From positions 1 to 22,335 of the forward strand of contig DATDXN010000019.1 in the NCBI GenBank assembly GCA_035289305.1: a stretch of 22,335 nt of DNA, in the 5' to 3' direction. Positions 1 to 7,154 of the stretch are shown one piece after another; the stretch's first letter is position 1, and every line of letters starts with the position of its first letter. The notes under the pieces are model-generated. The model did not search any database. It was given only the letters and a program-made list of their open reading frames with translations, and had not been told where the DNA came from. The DNA comes from DATDXN01 sp035289305 (GTDB lineage Bacteria > Patescibacteriota > Microgenomatia > UBA1406 > HO2-37-13b). The translations under genes were made by a program, and so were the position numbers.

Positions 1-1
1 A

Positions 2-73
2 AGAATTCATTCAGCGCATAAGAATATGTCGCCGGATGAATTTTTGAAGGATCATTTACCAGTTAAAAATTAA
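2..73 (+). pseudogene. C-terminal tail of a probable integrase-core transposase (cut by window edge)
   Basis: An open frame enters from the left edge and ends at TAA 71-73, giving 23 residues (RIHSAHKNMSPDEFL, then KDHLPVKN). The pattern R-x-H-(6-8 residues)-P-x-E-F/A is typical of the extreme C-terminus of IS3/IS481-type transposases with an rve integrase core, where the residues after the catalytic Glu read like RPHxxLxxxTPxEF. No catalytic residue is inside the window, so neither the family nor intactness can be decided here. A different transposase relic lies at 18975-19308. What is seen is the open frame; the family call is inference from a short motif. Confidence 0.4.
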
Positions 74-338
74 GGAGTCGGATTTAGGAAGACAAAGATT
101 TTATAGACTGATAACTGGTACAGTAAAAGGGGTTCACTTCACGTTGAATGTTAATAGTATCTGTTACTCTTAATTGGGGTATGACATTTTCGTCGAGTTA
201 ACTATGACATTATCATATGGGTGTAACAAGACAAGACTGTAACTTGACAAAATAAAATGTGTATGATATACTATATTTATATCTATCGTTTAAAAGTTTA
301 GCCTTTCTTATAAGTTCGCAAAATTCTTAAAAAATCGT
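74..338. other. Intergenic region with one clear promoter
   Basis: No coding frame with recognisable content is seen here. The 9-mer TATGACATT occurs twice (179-187 and 203-211), possibly from the end of the element whose transposase tail lies just upstream; no terminal inverted repeat could be defined. The right part holds the promoter at 244-272. Confidence 0.5.
244..272 (+). promoter_or_regulatory. Strong sigma70-type promoter for the 339-890 gene
   Basis: Perfect -35 TTGACA (244-249), 17-nt spacer and -10 TATACT (267-272), with an upstream TG at 264-265 giving an extended -10. The start of transcription would lie near 279-280, leaving a leader of about 60 nt before the ATG at 339. It is the best match to consensus in the window. 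Confidence 0.75.
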
Positions 339-890
339 ATGAAAAAACTCATTGTAACATTTGTCTTAACCTTTGTTTTCGCATCATATATACAGTCGGC
401 TCAAGCGATTACTCGCCCCGTTTTACAAAATCAAGAAGAGCGCCAGGAGAGAAGAGAAGAAATTGCCAGCCAGCGCTGCACCGTACTCACCACAAACATT
501 GATACACGCATTACGCGCTTCAGTAGTAATAAACAGCGCCATATTGATCAGTATAATAAAATGAACGCAAGAGTAGCAGAATTTATCACTCGGGCTACTT
601 CACAAGGATACGATGTAACAAAGCTGGAGGCCGATGGAAAAACCCTCGACCAAAAAGTGCAAAAATTCGCGACTGATTATGCCGCTTTTATCTCAAAGCT
701 TGAAGCGACGAAAACCACTGCATGCGGAGAGTCAGAGGGAGCTTTCAGAAGTGCTCTTCAAACTGCCCGCCAGCAACTTGCGGTCGTCCGGCAGGACTCT
801 GTTGATATACGCAATTATTATCAAACGGTGATACGACAAGATATACAGGATTTGCGCAATCAAAAAGCATCGCCAACTCCTGTTCAATAA
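339..890 (+). CDS. Secreted coiled-coil protein of unknown function
   Basis: 183 aa. Residues 1-23 form a signal peptide: Lys-Lys, a hydrophobic core and an Ala-Gln-Ala cleavage site before ITRPVL. The mature part is almost entirely helical and charged (QEERQERREE, then long heptad-like stretches) with two cysteines, near residues 47 and 128, that could form a disulfide after export. No enzymatic motif is seen. It is probably an exported helical protein in the cell envelope. Transcription should come from the promoter at 244-272. The sequence before the ATG is only AT-rich, with no clear Shine-Dalgarno. The next gene lies 49 nt downstream on the same strand. I recognise no named family. Confidence 0.75.
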   Translation: MKKLIVTFVLTFVFASYIQSAQAITRPVLQNQEERQERREEIASQRCTVLTTNIDTRITRFSSNKQRHIDQYNKMNARVAEFITRATSQGYDVTKLEADGKTLDQKVQKFATDYAAFISKLEATKTTACGESEGAFRSALQTARQQLAVVRQDSVDIRNYYQTVIRQDIQDLRNQKASPTPVQ

Positions 891-939
891 GGAGAGAAAA
901 GTTTTTATTATAATTTAGTGAATATACGCTTCAAACACT

Positions 940-1230
940 ATGGAAAAAACAAATAAATCGCCTCTAACTGTTATTATCGTTCTTGTCGTTATCGTTGCAA
1001 TTGTTCTCATTTTTGCGCGCATGAGAAAAGCTCCTTCAACCACGACTGGGCCAGGGGGACAATCTCAATCTCCGTACGATACAACATCAACGCAATCAAC
1101 TACTAATCAGGGAGCGACCGTCTCGACAGGTGATCCTGTTCTTGATAGCGAGATACAAGCGCTTGACGCTATCATCAATCAAACAAACCCTGATGACTTT
1201 TCGGATGATACACTTTCTGGAATTGAGTAA
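940..1230 (+). CDS. Small single-pass membrane protein, unknown function
   Basis: 96 aa. A short charged N-terminus (MEKTNKS) is followed by one hydrophobic helix at residues 8-26, then a basic RMRK stop-transfer. A Ser/Thr/Gln/Gly-rich linker (about 30-65) leads to an acidic tail containing DPVLDSEIQALDAI. The topology would put the low-complexity part outside. A TATAAT at 909-914 about 26 nt before the ATG may be its own -10, though no matching -35 was found; otherwise it is co-transcribed with the exported protein upstream. Its stop codon is only 2 nt from the stop of the convergent CofE-like gene. The acidic tail with Leu/Ile spacing recurs in small anchored proteins of CPR bacteria, but the role is unknown. 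Confidence 0.65.
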   Translation: MEKTNKSPLTVIIVLVVIVAIVLIFARMRKAPSTTTGPGGQSQSPYDTTSTQSTTNQGATVSTGDPVLDSEIQALDAIINQTNPDDFSDDTLSGIE

Positions 1231-1232
1231 TA

Positions 1233-1949
1233 TTACTTCTTCCTGATAAGAGCGATGGGTGTCTGTTCAGTACTTTGCCCAAGAGGATTATCAGTAAAAA
1301 TTTTCTCTATGTGTGAGGGCATAATGCCCGGCGAATACCCCATGACGCGCACACCAAAATCGTTTGCATCAACGATAACAATAGGTACATGAAACTTTTG
1401 GGCGAGACGCCGTGTAACTCCCATAGGATCTTTGGGTCCAAGCTTGGCGCTTTTATCCCCTGGCGGCAGAGAATAACTGCAGGGACCATCAATCGCATTG
1501 ATGTCGCCTCCGGCAATGGTGTAAAAAATTCCTTTCAGACCAAATGGTCTTGTGAGTGCGGCGACTGCGGAGGCAAGAAGAATCCGAAAAAGACCCACCT
1601 CGCGAAGTGCAAGCTCCATGGTCCATGGACTTCCCAAACCAATCCCTCCCGCACGACGTGTCACAAACTTTGATAAAAACTGTGCCCATCGCGAAGGATG
1701 AATATCTTTTATGAGGTACGATCTTCCCTGTGTGATAGCCACACACCGCTCCGAAAGTCCGACGATATCTCCTTTTTCGAGAAATGGGCTAACATACTGA
1801 CTGACAATCTCCTCGAGTACATCGTTTTCTGAAACAACGTGTGTTTTCACCGGATAGCGCAGATAGGTCACTCCATCGACACGACGATCAAGTCTTTTCC
1901 CCTTGTTTGCGTAAAAAGGAAGCATTTGCATGATTTTGAGAAGTTTCAA
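1233..1949 (-). CDS. CofE/FbiB-like ligase (coenzyme F420-0:L-glutamate ligase family)
   Basis: 238 aa, near the usual length of the CofE family, whose archaeal members use GTP to add glutamate to coenzyme F420-0. Supporting motifs are GDIVGLSERCVAITQGR (residues about 60-76; the family reads GDvvvvs-kivs-aeGr), a Gly-rich RRAGGIGLGSPWTMELA stretch (about 98-114), IDGPCSYSLPPGDKSAKLGPKDP in the middle, and IVIVDANDFGVRVMGYS near the end. The start overlaps the stop of the upstream DUF5667 gene by 4 nt, implying translational coupling. No other F420 gene is visible, and CPR bacteria are not known to make F420, so the real substrate is probably another acid to which an amino acid is added. The family is fairly sure; the substrate is unknown. 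Confidence 0.7.
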   Translation of the reverse strand: MKLLKIMQMLPFYANKGKRLDRRVDGVTYLRYPVKTHVVSENDVLEEIVSQYVSPFLEKGDIVGLSERCVAITQGRSYLIKDIHPSRWAQFLSKFVTRRAGGIGLGSPWTMELALREVGLFRILLASAVAALTRPFGLKGIFYTIAGGDINAIDGPCSYSLPPGDKSAKLGPKDPMGVTRRLAQKFHVPIVIVDANDFGVRVMGYSPGIMPSHIEKIFTDNPLGQSTEQTPIALIRKK

Positions 1950-2497
1950 AAAGGAGCAATTTTTTCTTTGATCTCTCTATTTAAAGTAAGTATCTGCTCA
2001 AAGCCACTTCTTTCCCCCTGGGGCGCATCTTTTATGAGGCTCTCCAGCACTTCTCGATGTTTTTCATTGCTAAGTTTAACCCGCAAAATAAAATCGCCCT
2101 CTGCAGAGACTCCCTGTTTTTTGGAGGTTTCAATCAGTGTCGGAATCTTCAAAAAATATTTTTCTCCTTTGGAAATGGTTGTTGAAGCCTGACTCCATTT
2201 CCCCTTTTTGGCAAGCCCGATAGCCATAGCAGTCCTTTTATCCGAGAAAAGAACATAGAGTTGTGCTTTTTTCAGATAATCGCGCGTTGTTATATCAATG
2301 ATACGGTCACGCAGAGCTTTCAAAAAATACAACGGGTGATCGGGCAAAATCCCCGGGTACGGAAGAGTATACTCAACTTTCTTTGCCTCAATACGCACCT
2401 GCGAATAGACGGGGACGGTCTGTGAAATAGAAAGGATATAAAAGAAAAAAAGAGCAATCATGAGAAAAATTGCCCGCACAGCAATATGTTTAAGCAT
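1946..2497 (-). CDS. Exported DUF5667-domain protein
   Basis: 183 aa from the ATG at 2497. An N-terminal hydrophobic segment (IFLMIALFFFYILSIS, residues about 10-25) acts as signal or anchor. Next comes YTLPYPGILPDHPLYFLKAL, the hallmark of DUF5667 (PF18915), followed by a long helical charged region. The open frame continues upstream to 2581, but the extra 28 residues would be read through the HU terminator hairpin at 2522-2557, and a TATACT lies exactly 7 nt before this ATG, so the inner start is preferred. The downstream CofE-like gene overlaps by 4 nt. The domain is widespread in CPR and Actinobacteria and its function is unknown. Confidence 0.7.
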   Translation of the reverse strand: MLKHIAVRAIFLMIALFFFYILSISQTVPVYSQVRIEAKKVEYTLPYPGILPDHPLYFLKALRDRIIDITTRDYLKKAQLYVLFSDKRTAMAIGLAKKGKWSQASTTISKGEKYFLKIPTLIETSKKQGVSAEGDFILRVKLSNEKHREVLESLIKDAPQGERSGFEQILTLNREIKEKIAPF

Positions 2498-2504
2498 AGG
2501 TATT

Positions 2505-2532
2505 AGTATACCACAACACGCAAAAAAAACAA
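2505..2532 (-). promoter_or_regulatory. Putative promoter of the DUF5667 gene (leaderless)
   Basis: On the minus strand, -10 TATACT (2510-2505) lies 16 nt from a weak -35 TTGTTT (2532-2527). The ATG at 2497 starts 7 nt after the -10, so transcription would begin at or within a base or two of the start codon. The -35 lies in the T-tract of the preceding terminator and is only a partial match. Confidence 0.4.
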
Positions 2533-2557
2533 AGAGCGGTGGTTCCACCGCTCTTTG
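2522..2557 (-). terminator. Rho-independent terminator of the HU gene
   Basis: Perfect 13-nt inverted repeat CAAAGAGCGGTGG / CCACCGCTCTTTG (2530-2542 and 2545-2557) with two bases between. On the minus strand it is followed at once by eight T residues (2529-2522). It sits 53 nt past the HU stop codon and is the clearest intrinsic terminator in the window. Confidence 0.85.
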
Positions 2558-2609
2558 CCATGCATGTGTTTTGGGTGACAAGCGATTTCACTACTACAAT
2601 CGCACGTAC

Positions 2610-2882
2610 CTATTTGATCATTCTCTTTAAGGATTTTCCCGCAGTAAAACCAGGTGTCTTTGTTGCAGGAATTTGAATTTCAGCACCTGTTTGAGGGTTA
2701 CGCCCCTTTCGTGCTGCTCTTTTTCTTACAATAAATGTTCCAAAGCCTGTAATAACAACTTTTTCTCCCCGTTTCATTGCATCAGAAATGGTTGAGAAAA
2801 CTGCTGCTACAGCGTCCTTTGCTGCTTTGTTGGTAAGATCAGCTTTTTTTGCAACCTGACCAATAAGATCTGCTTTTGTCAT
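2610..2882 (-). CDS. hup: DNA-binding protein HU
   Basis: 90 aa, the standard HU/IHF length. It shows an N-terminal helical dimerisation part (MTKADLIGQVAKKADLTNKA), the GFGTFIVRKRAARKGRNPQTG segment entering the beta arm with the conserved RNPQTG tip, and the C-terminal PGFTAGKSLKRMI. HU bends and compacts DNA as a dimer and helps initiation and recombination. A strong Shine-Dalgarno lies upstream (2888-2899) and a perfect terminator downstream, so it is monocistronic. Confidence 0.96.
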   Translation of the reverse strand: MTKADLIGQVAKKADLTNKAAKDAVAAVFSTISDAMKRGEKVVITGFGTFIVRKRAARKGRNPQTGAEIQIPATKTPGFTAGKSLKRMIK

Positions 2883-2887
2883 TGTAT

Positions 2888-2899
2888 ATCACCCCCTTT
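2888..2899 (-). promoter_or_regulatory. Strong ribosome binding site of hup
   Basis: On the minus strand AAAGGGGGTGAT ends 5 nt before the HU ATG, differing by one base from the full anti-Shine-Dalgarno complement AAGGAGGTGAT. It contrasts with the missing Shine-Dalgarno of several other genes here. Confidence 0.7.
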
Positions 2900-3028
2900 A
2901 TATACAGTTGTTGGCAAGAAATATATAAAATGCGCGCCCCATCAGGAAGTTTTAATTAAGCAACAGAATAGATGAATTTTAGCCTCTTGTCAATCTATAT
3001 TTAGAATATCGTATTATAACAATATGTA

Positions 3029-4477
3029 TCAAGAATGGCTTGTTGCAAAAGCACGAAATTCACGAATGACAGTGATCTTCACTTGACCGGGAAACGTCGG
3101 AAATTTTGCCTCGACGTCTTCCTTGATTTTTTGTGCAAGCACGGTGGCGTCCTCATCGCTCACTTCTTCTGGCTTGATGATAACACGAAGTTCCCTGCCA
3201 GCCTGAAGCGCATACGCCTCAACCACTCCCTTTTTGCTGGTTGCAGTATCTTCTATGGTTTTAATACGCTTGAGATACTCTTGAAAATCTTCATGTCGTG
3301 CGCCGGGCCTTCCTCCTGAAACTGCATCTGCAATATAGACGATCACTGCCTCAATTGAGGAAAACGGAATATCTTCATGATGTGAGGCAACACTCGAAAT
3401 AACTGCCTCGGGGAGTTTGTGTTTCCTCAAAAGTTCAACGCCAAGCTGCACATGAGAACCTTCTTTATCGACGATCACCTTGCCAATATCATGGAGCAGA
3501 CACCCCAGTTTTACCGTTTGCACGTTTGCACCAAGTTCATGAGCCAGGGCAGTACCAATTTTTGTCTCCTCTAGGGTATGCACAATCATGTTTTGCCCAT
3601 ATGAATAGCGATATTTAAACCTACCCAAAAATTTCACGACTTCAAACGGCAAATCAAATACGCCTACTTTCTCACACAGCTCTTGACCTGCTTTCACGAT
3701 GGTTTTTTCAATTTCCTCTTTCGTCCGTCTGATGACCTCCTCAATACGCTCCGGCTGGATTCGTCCATCTCGTATGAGACGTTCAAGGGCGATGCGCGCT
3801 ATTTCTCGGCGCACTGCATCAAACGAAGAAAGTTTTATCGTTCCCTCCTCTTCAAGATCAACATCGACACCACTTGCGAGTTCAAACGCACGAATGTTTC
3901 TTCCCTCTTTACCAATGATGCGGCCTTTAAGCTCCTCATTGGGAAGCGATACCACAGATAACGTATATTCTGCTACATAGTCAACAGCGCCATATCGCAT
4001 GGCATCAGTCAGCATTTCTTTTGCTTTTTCATCAATGGTATTTTTCAGCTTTTCCTCTTCTGACTTTATACGTGCCGTAATTTCCTTTTTCAGCTTTTCC
4101 TCCCATCCGCGAAGAATGAGGTCTTTTGCCTCTTCTTGGGTAAGTTGTGCTATTTTTTGCACTTTAGTCAGCACTTCATCTCGTTTTGCTGCAATGCTTT
4201 TCTTTTCCTGCTCCAGACGTCTTCCTCCCTCCTCGACTCTTCGACGTACTGCCTCAACCTCGCTCTCTTTCAGTCGCAGTCTCTTCTCGAGATTGACGAC
4301 TTCTTTGGTAATTCTGCGCGCCTCCTCCTCTGCGGCTTTTTCTATTTTCAGCGCCTCTTCTTTGGCAGTAAGCAGGAGTTCTTTTGCCTGAATTTCAGCG
4401 CGCTGCATTTTATCATGTGCTTCTTGTTTTTTTCTCCGCACAAAAGGAATAAGATCAAAAAAAGAATCTATGTTCAT
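3029..4477 (-). CDS. rny: Ribonuclease Y without the N-terminal membrane anchor
   Basis: 482 aa; usual RNase Y is about 510-520 aa. This endoribonuclease starts mRNA decay and is normally tethered to the membrane. Seen here: a long coiled coil (residues about 15-135), a KH domain with the GRIIGKEGRNIRAFE GxxG loop (about 185-200), and an HD domain with a conserved early His (NMIVHTLEE), the LLHDIGK metal motif and the ADAVSGGRPGAR motif. The C-terminal PGQVKITVIRE stretch is also typical. The N-terminus MNIDSFFDLIPFVRRKK contains no transmembrane helix. Extending upstream meets a stop (4505-4507) after ten codons that add no hydrophobic stretch, so the anchor is truly missing and the enzyme may be cytosolic. 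It stands alone on the minus strand. Confidence 0.93.
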   Translation of the reverse strand: MNIDSFFDLIPFVRRKKQEAHDKMQRAEIQAKELLLTAKEEALKIEKAAEEEARRITKEVVNLEKRLRLKESEVEAVRRRVEEGGRRLEQEKKSIAAKRDEVLTKVQKIAQLTQEEAKDLILRGWEEKLKKEITARIKSEEEKLKNTIDEKAKEMLTDAMRYGAVDYVAEYTLSVVSLPNEELKGRIIGKEGRNIRAFELASGVDVDLEEEGTIKLSSFDAVRREIARIALERLIRDGRIQPERIEEVIRRTKEEIEKTIVKAGQELCEKVGVFDLPFEVVKFLGRFKYRYSYGQNMIVHTLEETKIGTALAHELGANVQTVKLGCLLHDIGKVIVDKEGSHVQLGVELLRKHKLPEAVISSVASHHEDIPFSSIEAVIVYIADAVSGGRPGARHEDFQEYLKRIKTIEDTATSKKGVVEAYALQAGRELRVIIKPEEVSDEDATVLAQKIKEDVEAKFPTFPGQVKITVIREFRAFATSHS

Positions 4478-4695
4478 ACGAATAAAGCTTGGGAGACGCG
4501 AAGATCAAATAATTGTTAGCTCACCCGTGTCTTTATATCAATCAGAAGCCCTCTATATGATTTCTCGTATGTGAGAAAAAAAGACTTCATAACGTAATGT
4601 ATAGGCAACAATTATGAGCTCTCGCTTGAACCAAGCTTGGCTTTTTTAAGTTAATTTCTAAATAAGAAGTAGTATACTCTTTTTTTGTATAAACT

Positions 4696-5694
4696 TCAAG
4701 CGAATGCTTTTGCGTAGACTTCTTTGATCAAGGAGTATTTGAACTTCTCATCCTTTATAATTGCCTCCTTCACCTGCTCTTTTCCCTGTCCCATGACCTT
4801 GTCTCTATATTTGATAAAAGAGCCGCTGCGCGTCAAAACACCCAGAGCAATTGCTGACTCAATAAGTGCATCTTCGCGATCAACGCCCTCTTTTGAGATG
4901 CTAAAAATAGCCTCTTTGAAAGGAGGAGCAACTTTGTTTTTTACCACTTTCACCCGCACGCGTGTCCCCACGACCTGATCTCCGCGCTTTAACGTCTCGA
5001 TTTTGCGCACATCCATGCGGATTGATGAGTAAAACTTGAGCGCAAGCCCGCCGGTGGTCGTCTCGGGATTGCCAAACATTATGCCTATTTTCATCCGAAG
5101 CTGATTGGTGAAAATTACGATGGTTTTTGATTTGGAGACAACGCTCGTGAGCTTGCGAAGGGCTTGTGACATAAGCCGCGCCTGAAGACCCATTTGATGA
5201 TCTCCCATCTCTCCCTCAATTTCAGATTTTGGAACGAGTGCTGCAACTGAATCAATAACCACCATATCAACCCCACCTGAACGGATGAGGCTTTCAGCAA
5301 TCTCAAGGGCTTGCTCTCCGGTGTCTGGCTGGGCAATGAGCAAATCATCAATTTTTACTCCCAGTATTTTTGCCCACGCGGGATCAAGCGCATGCTCTGC
5401 ATCAATGAATGCCGCAATACCACCACCTCTTTGCGCTTGTGCAATAAGAGTCAGACAAAGCGTTGTTTTGCCCGATGCTTCGGGTCCGTACACTTCAACG
5501 ATACGCCCTTTTGGTACGCCTCCTACGCCAAGTGCAATATCAAGGGGTAAAATGCCCGTTTTCACCACTTCAACCGCCATGCTTGTTTTTTCTCCGAGTT
5601 TCATGATAGCACCTTTGCCAAATTGTTTCTGGATCTGTTCAATTGCCAGAGATACTGCCTGGAGTTTTGGGTTTGGGGAAACAGTGGATTTCAT
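4696..5694 (-). CDS. recA: Recombinase RecA
   Basis: 332 aa from the ATG at 5694. The frame runs upstream to 5736, but RecA homology begins at SPNPKLQAVSLAIEQIQKQF, so the inner start is chosen. Core motifs are all present: Walker A GPEASGKTT, GGIAAFIDAEHALDP, Walker B MVVIDSVAALVPKSE, DNA-binding loop 2 around GNPETTTGGLALKFYSS, and the C-terminal subdomain. The acidic tail of longer RecAs is absent. It forms ATP-dependent filaments on single-stranded DNA for strand exchange and SOS co-protease activity. A possible promoter on the minus strand is TTGCTT-17-TATCAT upstream of 5715. No LexA-type operator was recognised. tRNA-Pro is divergent. Confidence 0.97.
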   Translation of the reverse strand: MKSTVSPNPKLQAVSLAIEQIQKQFGKGAIMKLGEKTSMAVEVVKTGILPLDIALGVGGVPKGRIVEVYGPEASGKTTLCLTLIAQAQRGGGIAAFIDAEHALDPAWAKILGVKIDDLLIAQPDTGEQALEIAESLIRSGGVDMVVIDSVAALVPKSEIEGEMGDHQMGLQARLMSQALRKLTSVVSKSKTIVIFTNQLRMKIGIMFGNPETTTGGLALKFYSSIRMDVRKIETLKRGDQVVGTRVRVKVVKNKVAPPFKEAIFSISKEGVDREDALIESAIALGVLTRSGSFIKYRDKVMGQGKEQVKEAIIKDEKFKYSLIKEVYAKAFA

Positions 5695-5754
5695 GTTTTT
5701 TTTGAAAAGTTCACAAGTATGATAAAATAAAAGCACAAAAAAAGCAAGGGCTAA

Positions 5755-5828
5755 CGGGGTATAGTTTAACGGAAGAATTTACGCATGGGGTGCGTAAGGT
5801 CTCAGTTCAATTCTGAGTACCCCGACCA
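5755..5828 (+). tRNA. tRNA-Pro(GGG)
   Basis: Full cloverleaf with encoded CCA. The acceptor stem CGGGGTA/TACCCCG (5755-5761 with 5818-5824) has the C1:G72 pair typical of bacterial proline tRNAs, and A73 is present. The D-arm has GTTT/GAAT with GG in the loop. The anticodon stem TACGC/GCGTA encloses loop ATGGGGT with anticodon GGG, and the T-arm is CTCAG-TTCAATT-CTGAG. A truncated recombinase on the other strand ends inside the T-arm. Confidence 0.95.
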
Positions 5829-6407
5829 ATCAAGACATTTCAAATTTTCAGGGGAAAGAGTTTGCTCGCTCGCCCCGCCGGAGTTTATCCCGCGCGGCGA
5901 TGCGGGAGCGGGTCTCGCTTCGCAAAAAGCCCTGTATTTCGGAATTAAATCAAAGGGTCGGACAAATTCAAATTCAGTTTTTCGGGAAAGCAAACGGCGG
6001 TTCGTTCCAATTTTTTCGGCCAATGATTTTATTTCGTAAAAATCATTGGACAAAGCAAGTTTTTCAGCGTGGTGAGCGGTTAAAATCCATTCACGCAAGG
6101 GTTCGATCCAATTGTTTCCCTTTCGCCCAAAATCAGACTTTCTTTTGTTAAGGTCTGTTTTTGTTTTGATGAGTTCGTCTTTTTTGACAAGATAAGTTTC
6201 TTTTTCAATTGAGCCGTCTAAAAAAACGTTGACCAGCTTATCAAGTTTAGTTTCCGCCTCTTTGATTTTCTCGTCAAGATTTTGGGCGAAAGATTGCGCC
6301 GACTGGGCGTTGTCTTTTTCCCACATTTCCACTTTTGCCAGCATTTTTTCCGCCCAGTCGTCGCCAAGAGCGATTTTTTGAAGCCGTGATTTTAATTGAG
6401 CCGCCTT
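5802..6407 (-). pseudogene. 5'-truncated large serine recombinase, C-terminal part
   Basis: The minus-strand frame is open from 6407 (a stop lies just upstream at 6408-6410) to 5802. Its start AAQLKSRLQKIALGDDWAEK, a coiled-coil segment (EAETKLDKLVNVFLDGSIEK, then ETYLVKKDELIKTK) and the end LSRKTEFEFVRPFDLIPKY match the region after the zinc ribbon in large serine recombinases. The catalytic resolvase domain and the zinc ribbon are absent, so it cannot recombine DNA. The last 43 residues are not family-like: they are encoded by a GC-rich hairpin block and then by the antisense of tRNA-Pro, ending in SGYSELN within the T-arm. This arrangement suggests an element once inserted at the tRNA 3' end. 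The ATG at 6344 is internal to the homology, so it is not taken as a real start. Confidence 0.8.
5867..5935. repeat. GC-rich palindromic block beside tRNA-Pro
   Basis: A locally very GC-rich stretch inside an AT-leaning region, with short inverted repeats such as CCCGC/GCGGG (5889-5893 and 5902-5906). It forms the non-homologous tail of the recombinase remnant. A similar block with better hairpins lies on the 3' side of tRNA-Ala at 22166-22216. Confidence 0.45.
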
Positions 6408-6653
6408 TCAGACGACGCTTTGCCTTATACTATACAAATACTGAACATATCCGATGAAAGTTTAAGGAATAGTTTTGCTGGTCGGTTATATTGGCGAGCA
6501 AAGGGGAAATTGAACAATCCCTCCTATCTCTCAAATTGGCAATCATTGAACATATCGCGGATGAAAGCAGAAAAAATTCTTCGATCAAAAATCCATGATC
6601 TTGAACAGTATAAAGATTATTGGCAATAGAACTTCCACTGCGCAAAAAGCCTA
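6408..6653. other. Junction region with decayed sequence and an imperfect direct repeat
   Basis: Lies between the truncated end of the recombinase and the next gene. A 77-codon plus-strand frame (6396-6629) and a second frame (reading GEIEQSLLSLKLAIIEHIAD, closed by a stop at the CCATGA near 6597) both look partly protein-like, as if one short gene were frame-shifted. I recognise no family. The segment TGAACATATC(GC)CGATGAAAG occurs twice in nearly identical form (6442-6460 and 6547-6567). Confidence 0.4.
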
Positions 6654-7154
6654 CTACTTCCCTCTAAGCCACTGTTCTGCCGTTTGTTGCACAAACGCCT
6701 TATGACCCCAATTCATGATTATCTTTGAAGGACTTGCACCTTTCTCTTTAATCCATATAAATGCCCTCTCTGCTCCTTCTTTAAAACTCTTCCTCATTTC
6801 TTCATATTCAGGATCTGATGGAACGACTCCATAATCAATCCCGAAAATCTGCACTGTCAAAATATAAGGAGGACCCAAATCAGAAGAAGGAATAACTATA
6901 GTTACGGGGACGCCCAATGAAGAGGTGAATTCTTCTTCATACGGCAAATACTCAACGAGTTTTTCTATTTCTTTTTGTGATATTCGTACTGGTTTTGAGT
7001 AAATATCAATTCCTTCTCCCACACCAGGAGAAAATGTCGGAACCGCATCTATCATTAAAGGAACTATTTGTCTCTTTATAAAAAGGAAATAATATGAGAG
7101 AACTAACGCCAAAACAATGATAATTATTGCCCCAATGATGAATATTTTTTTCAT
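6654..7154 (-). CDS. Membrane-anchored protein of unknown function
   Basis: 166 aa. An N-terminal signal anchor (residues 4-27, rich in Ile/Leu/Val, ending FLFIKR) is followed by a soluble domain, probably outside the membrane. The soluble part has no cysteines and no recognised motif; notable stretches are YLPYEEEFTSSLGVPVTIVI and a Trp/Lys-rich C-terminus. It overlaps the upstream pilin/transglycosylase gene by 4 nt (7151-7154), so the two are probably co-translated and may act in the same envelope structure. This functional link is inference from position only. Confidence 0.7.
   Translation of the reverse strand: MKKIFIIGAIIIIVLALVLSYYFLFIKRQIVPLMIDAVPTFSPGVGEGIDIYSKPVRISQKEIEKLVEYLPYEEEFTSSLGVPVTIVIPSSDLGPPYILTVQIFGIDYGVVPSDPEYEEMRKSFKEGAERAFIWIKEKGASPSKIIMNWGHKAFVQQTAEQWLRGK

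Noticed and set aside
2498..2581. N-terminal extension of the DUF5667 protein
   Set aside because: It would be translated through the perfect HU terminator and upstream of the -10 element.
3999..4391. Ser/Phe-rich plus-strand frame inside rny
   Set aside because: It is the antisense of the charged coiled coil of RNase Y.
4630..4646. CCAAGCTTGG with a following T-run as a terminator
   Set aside because: The palindrome has no room for a loop, the stem is short, and no plus-strand gene precedes it.
5285..5722. Long plus-strand frame inside recA
   Set aside because: It is antisense to a fully conserved recA and its composition is a shadow of it.
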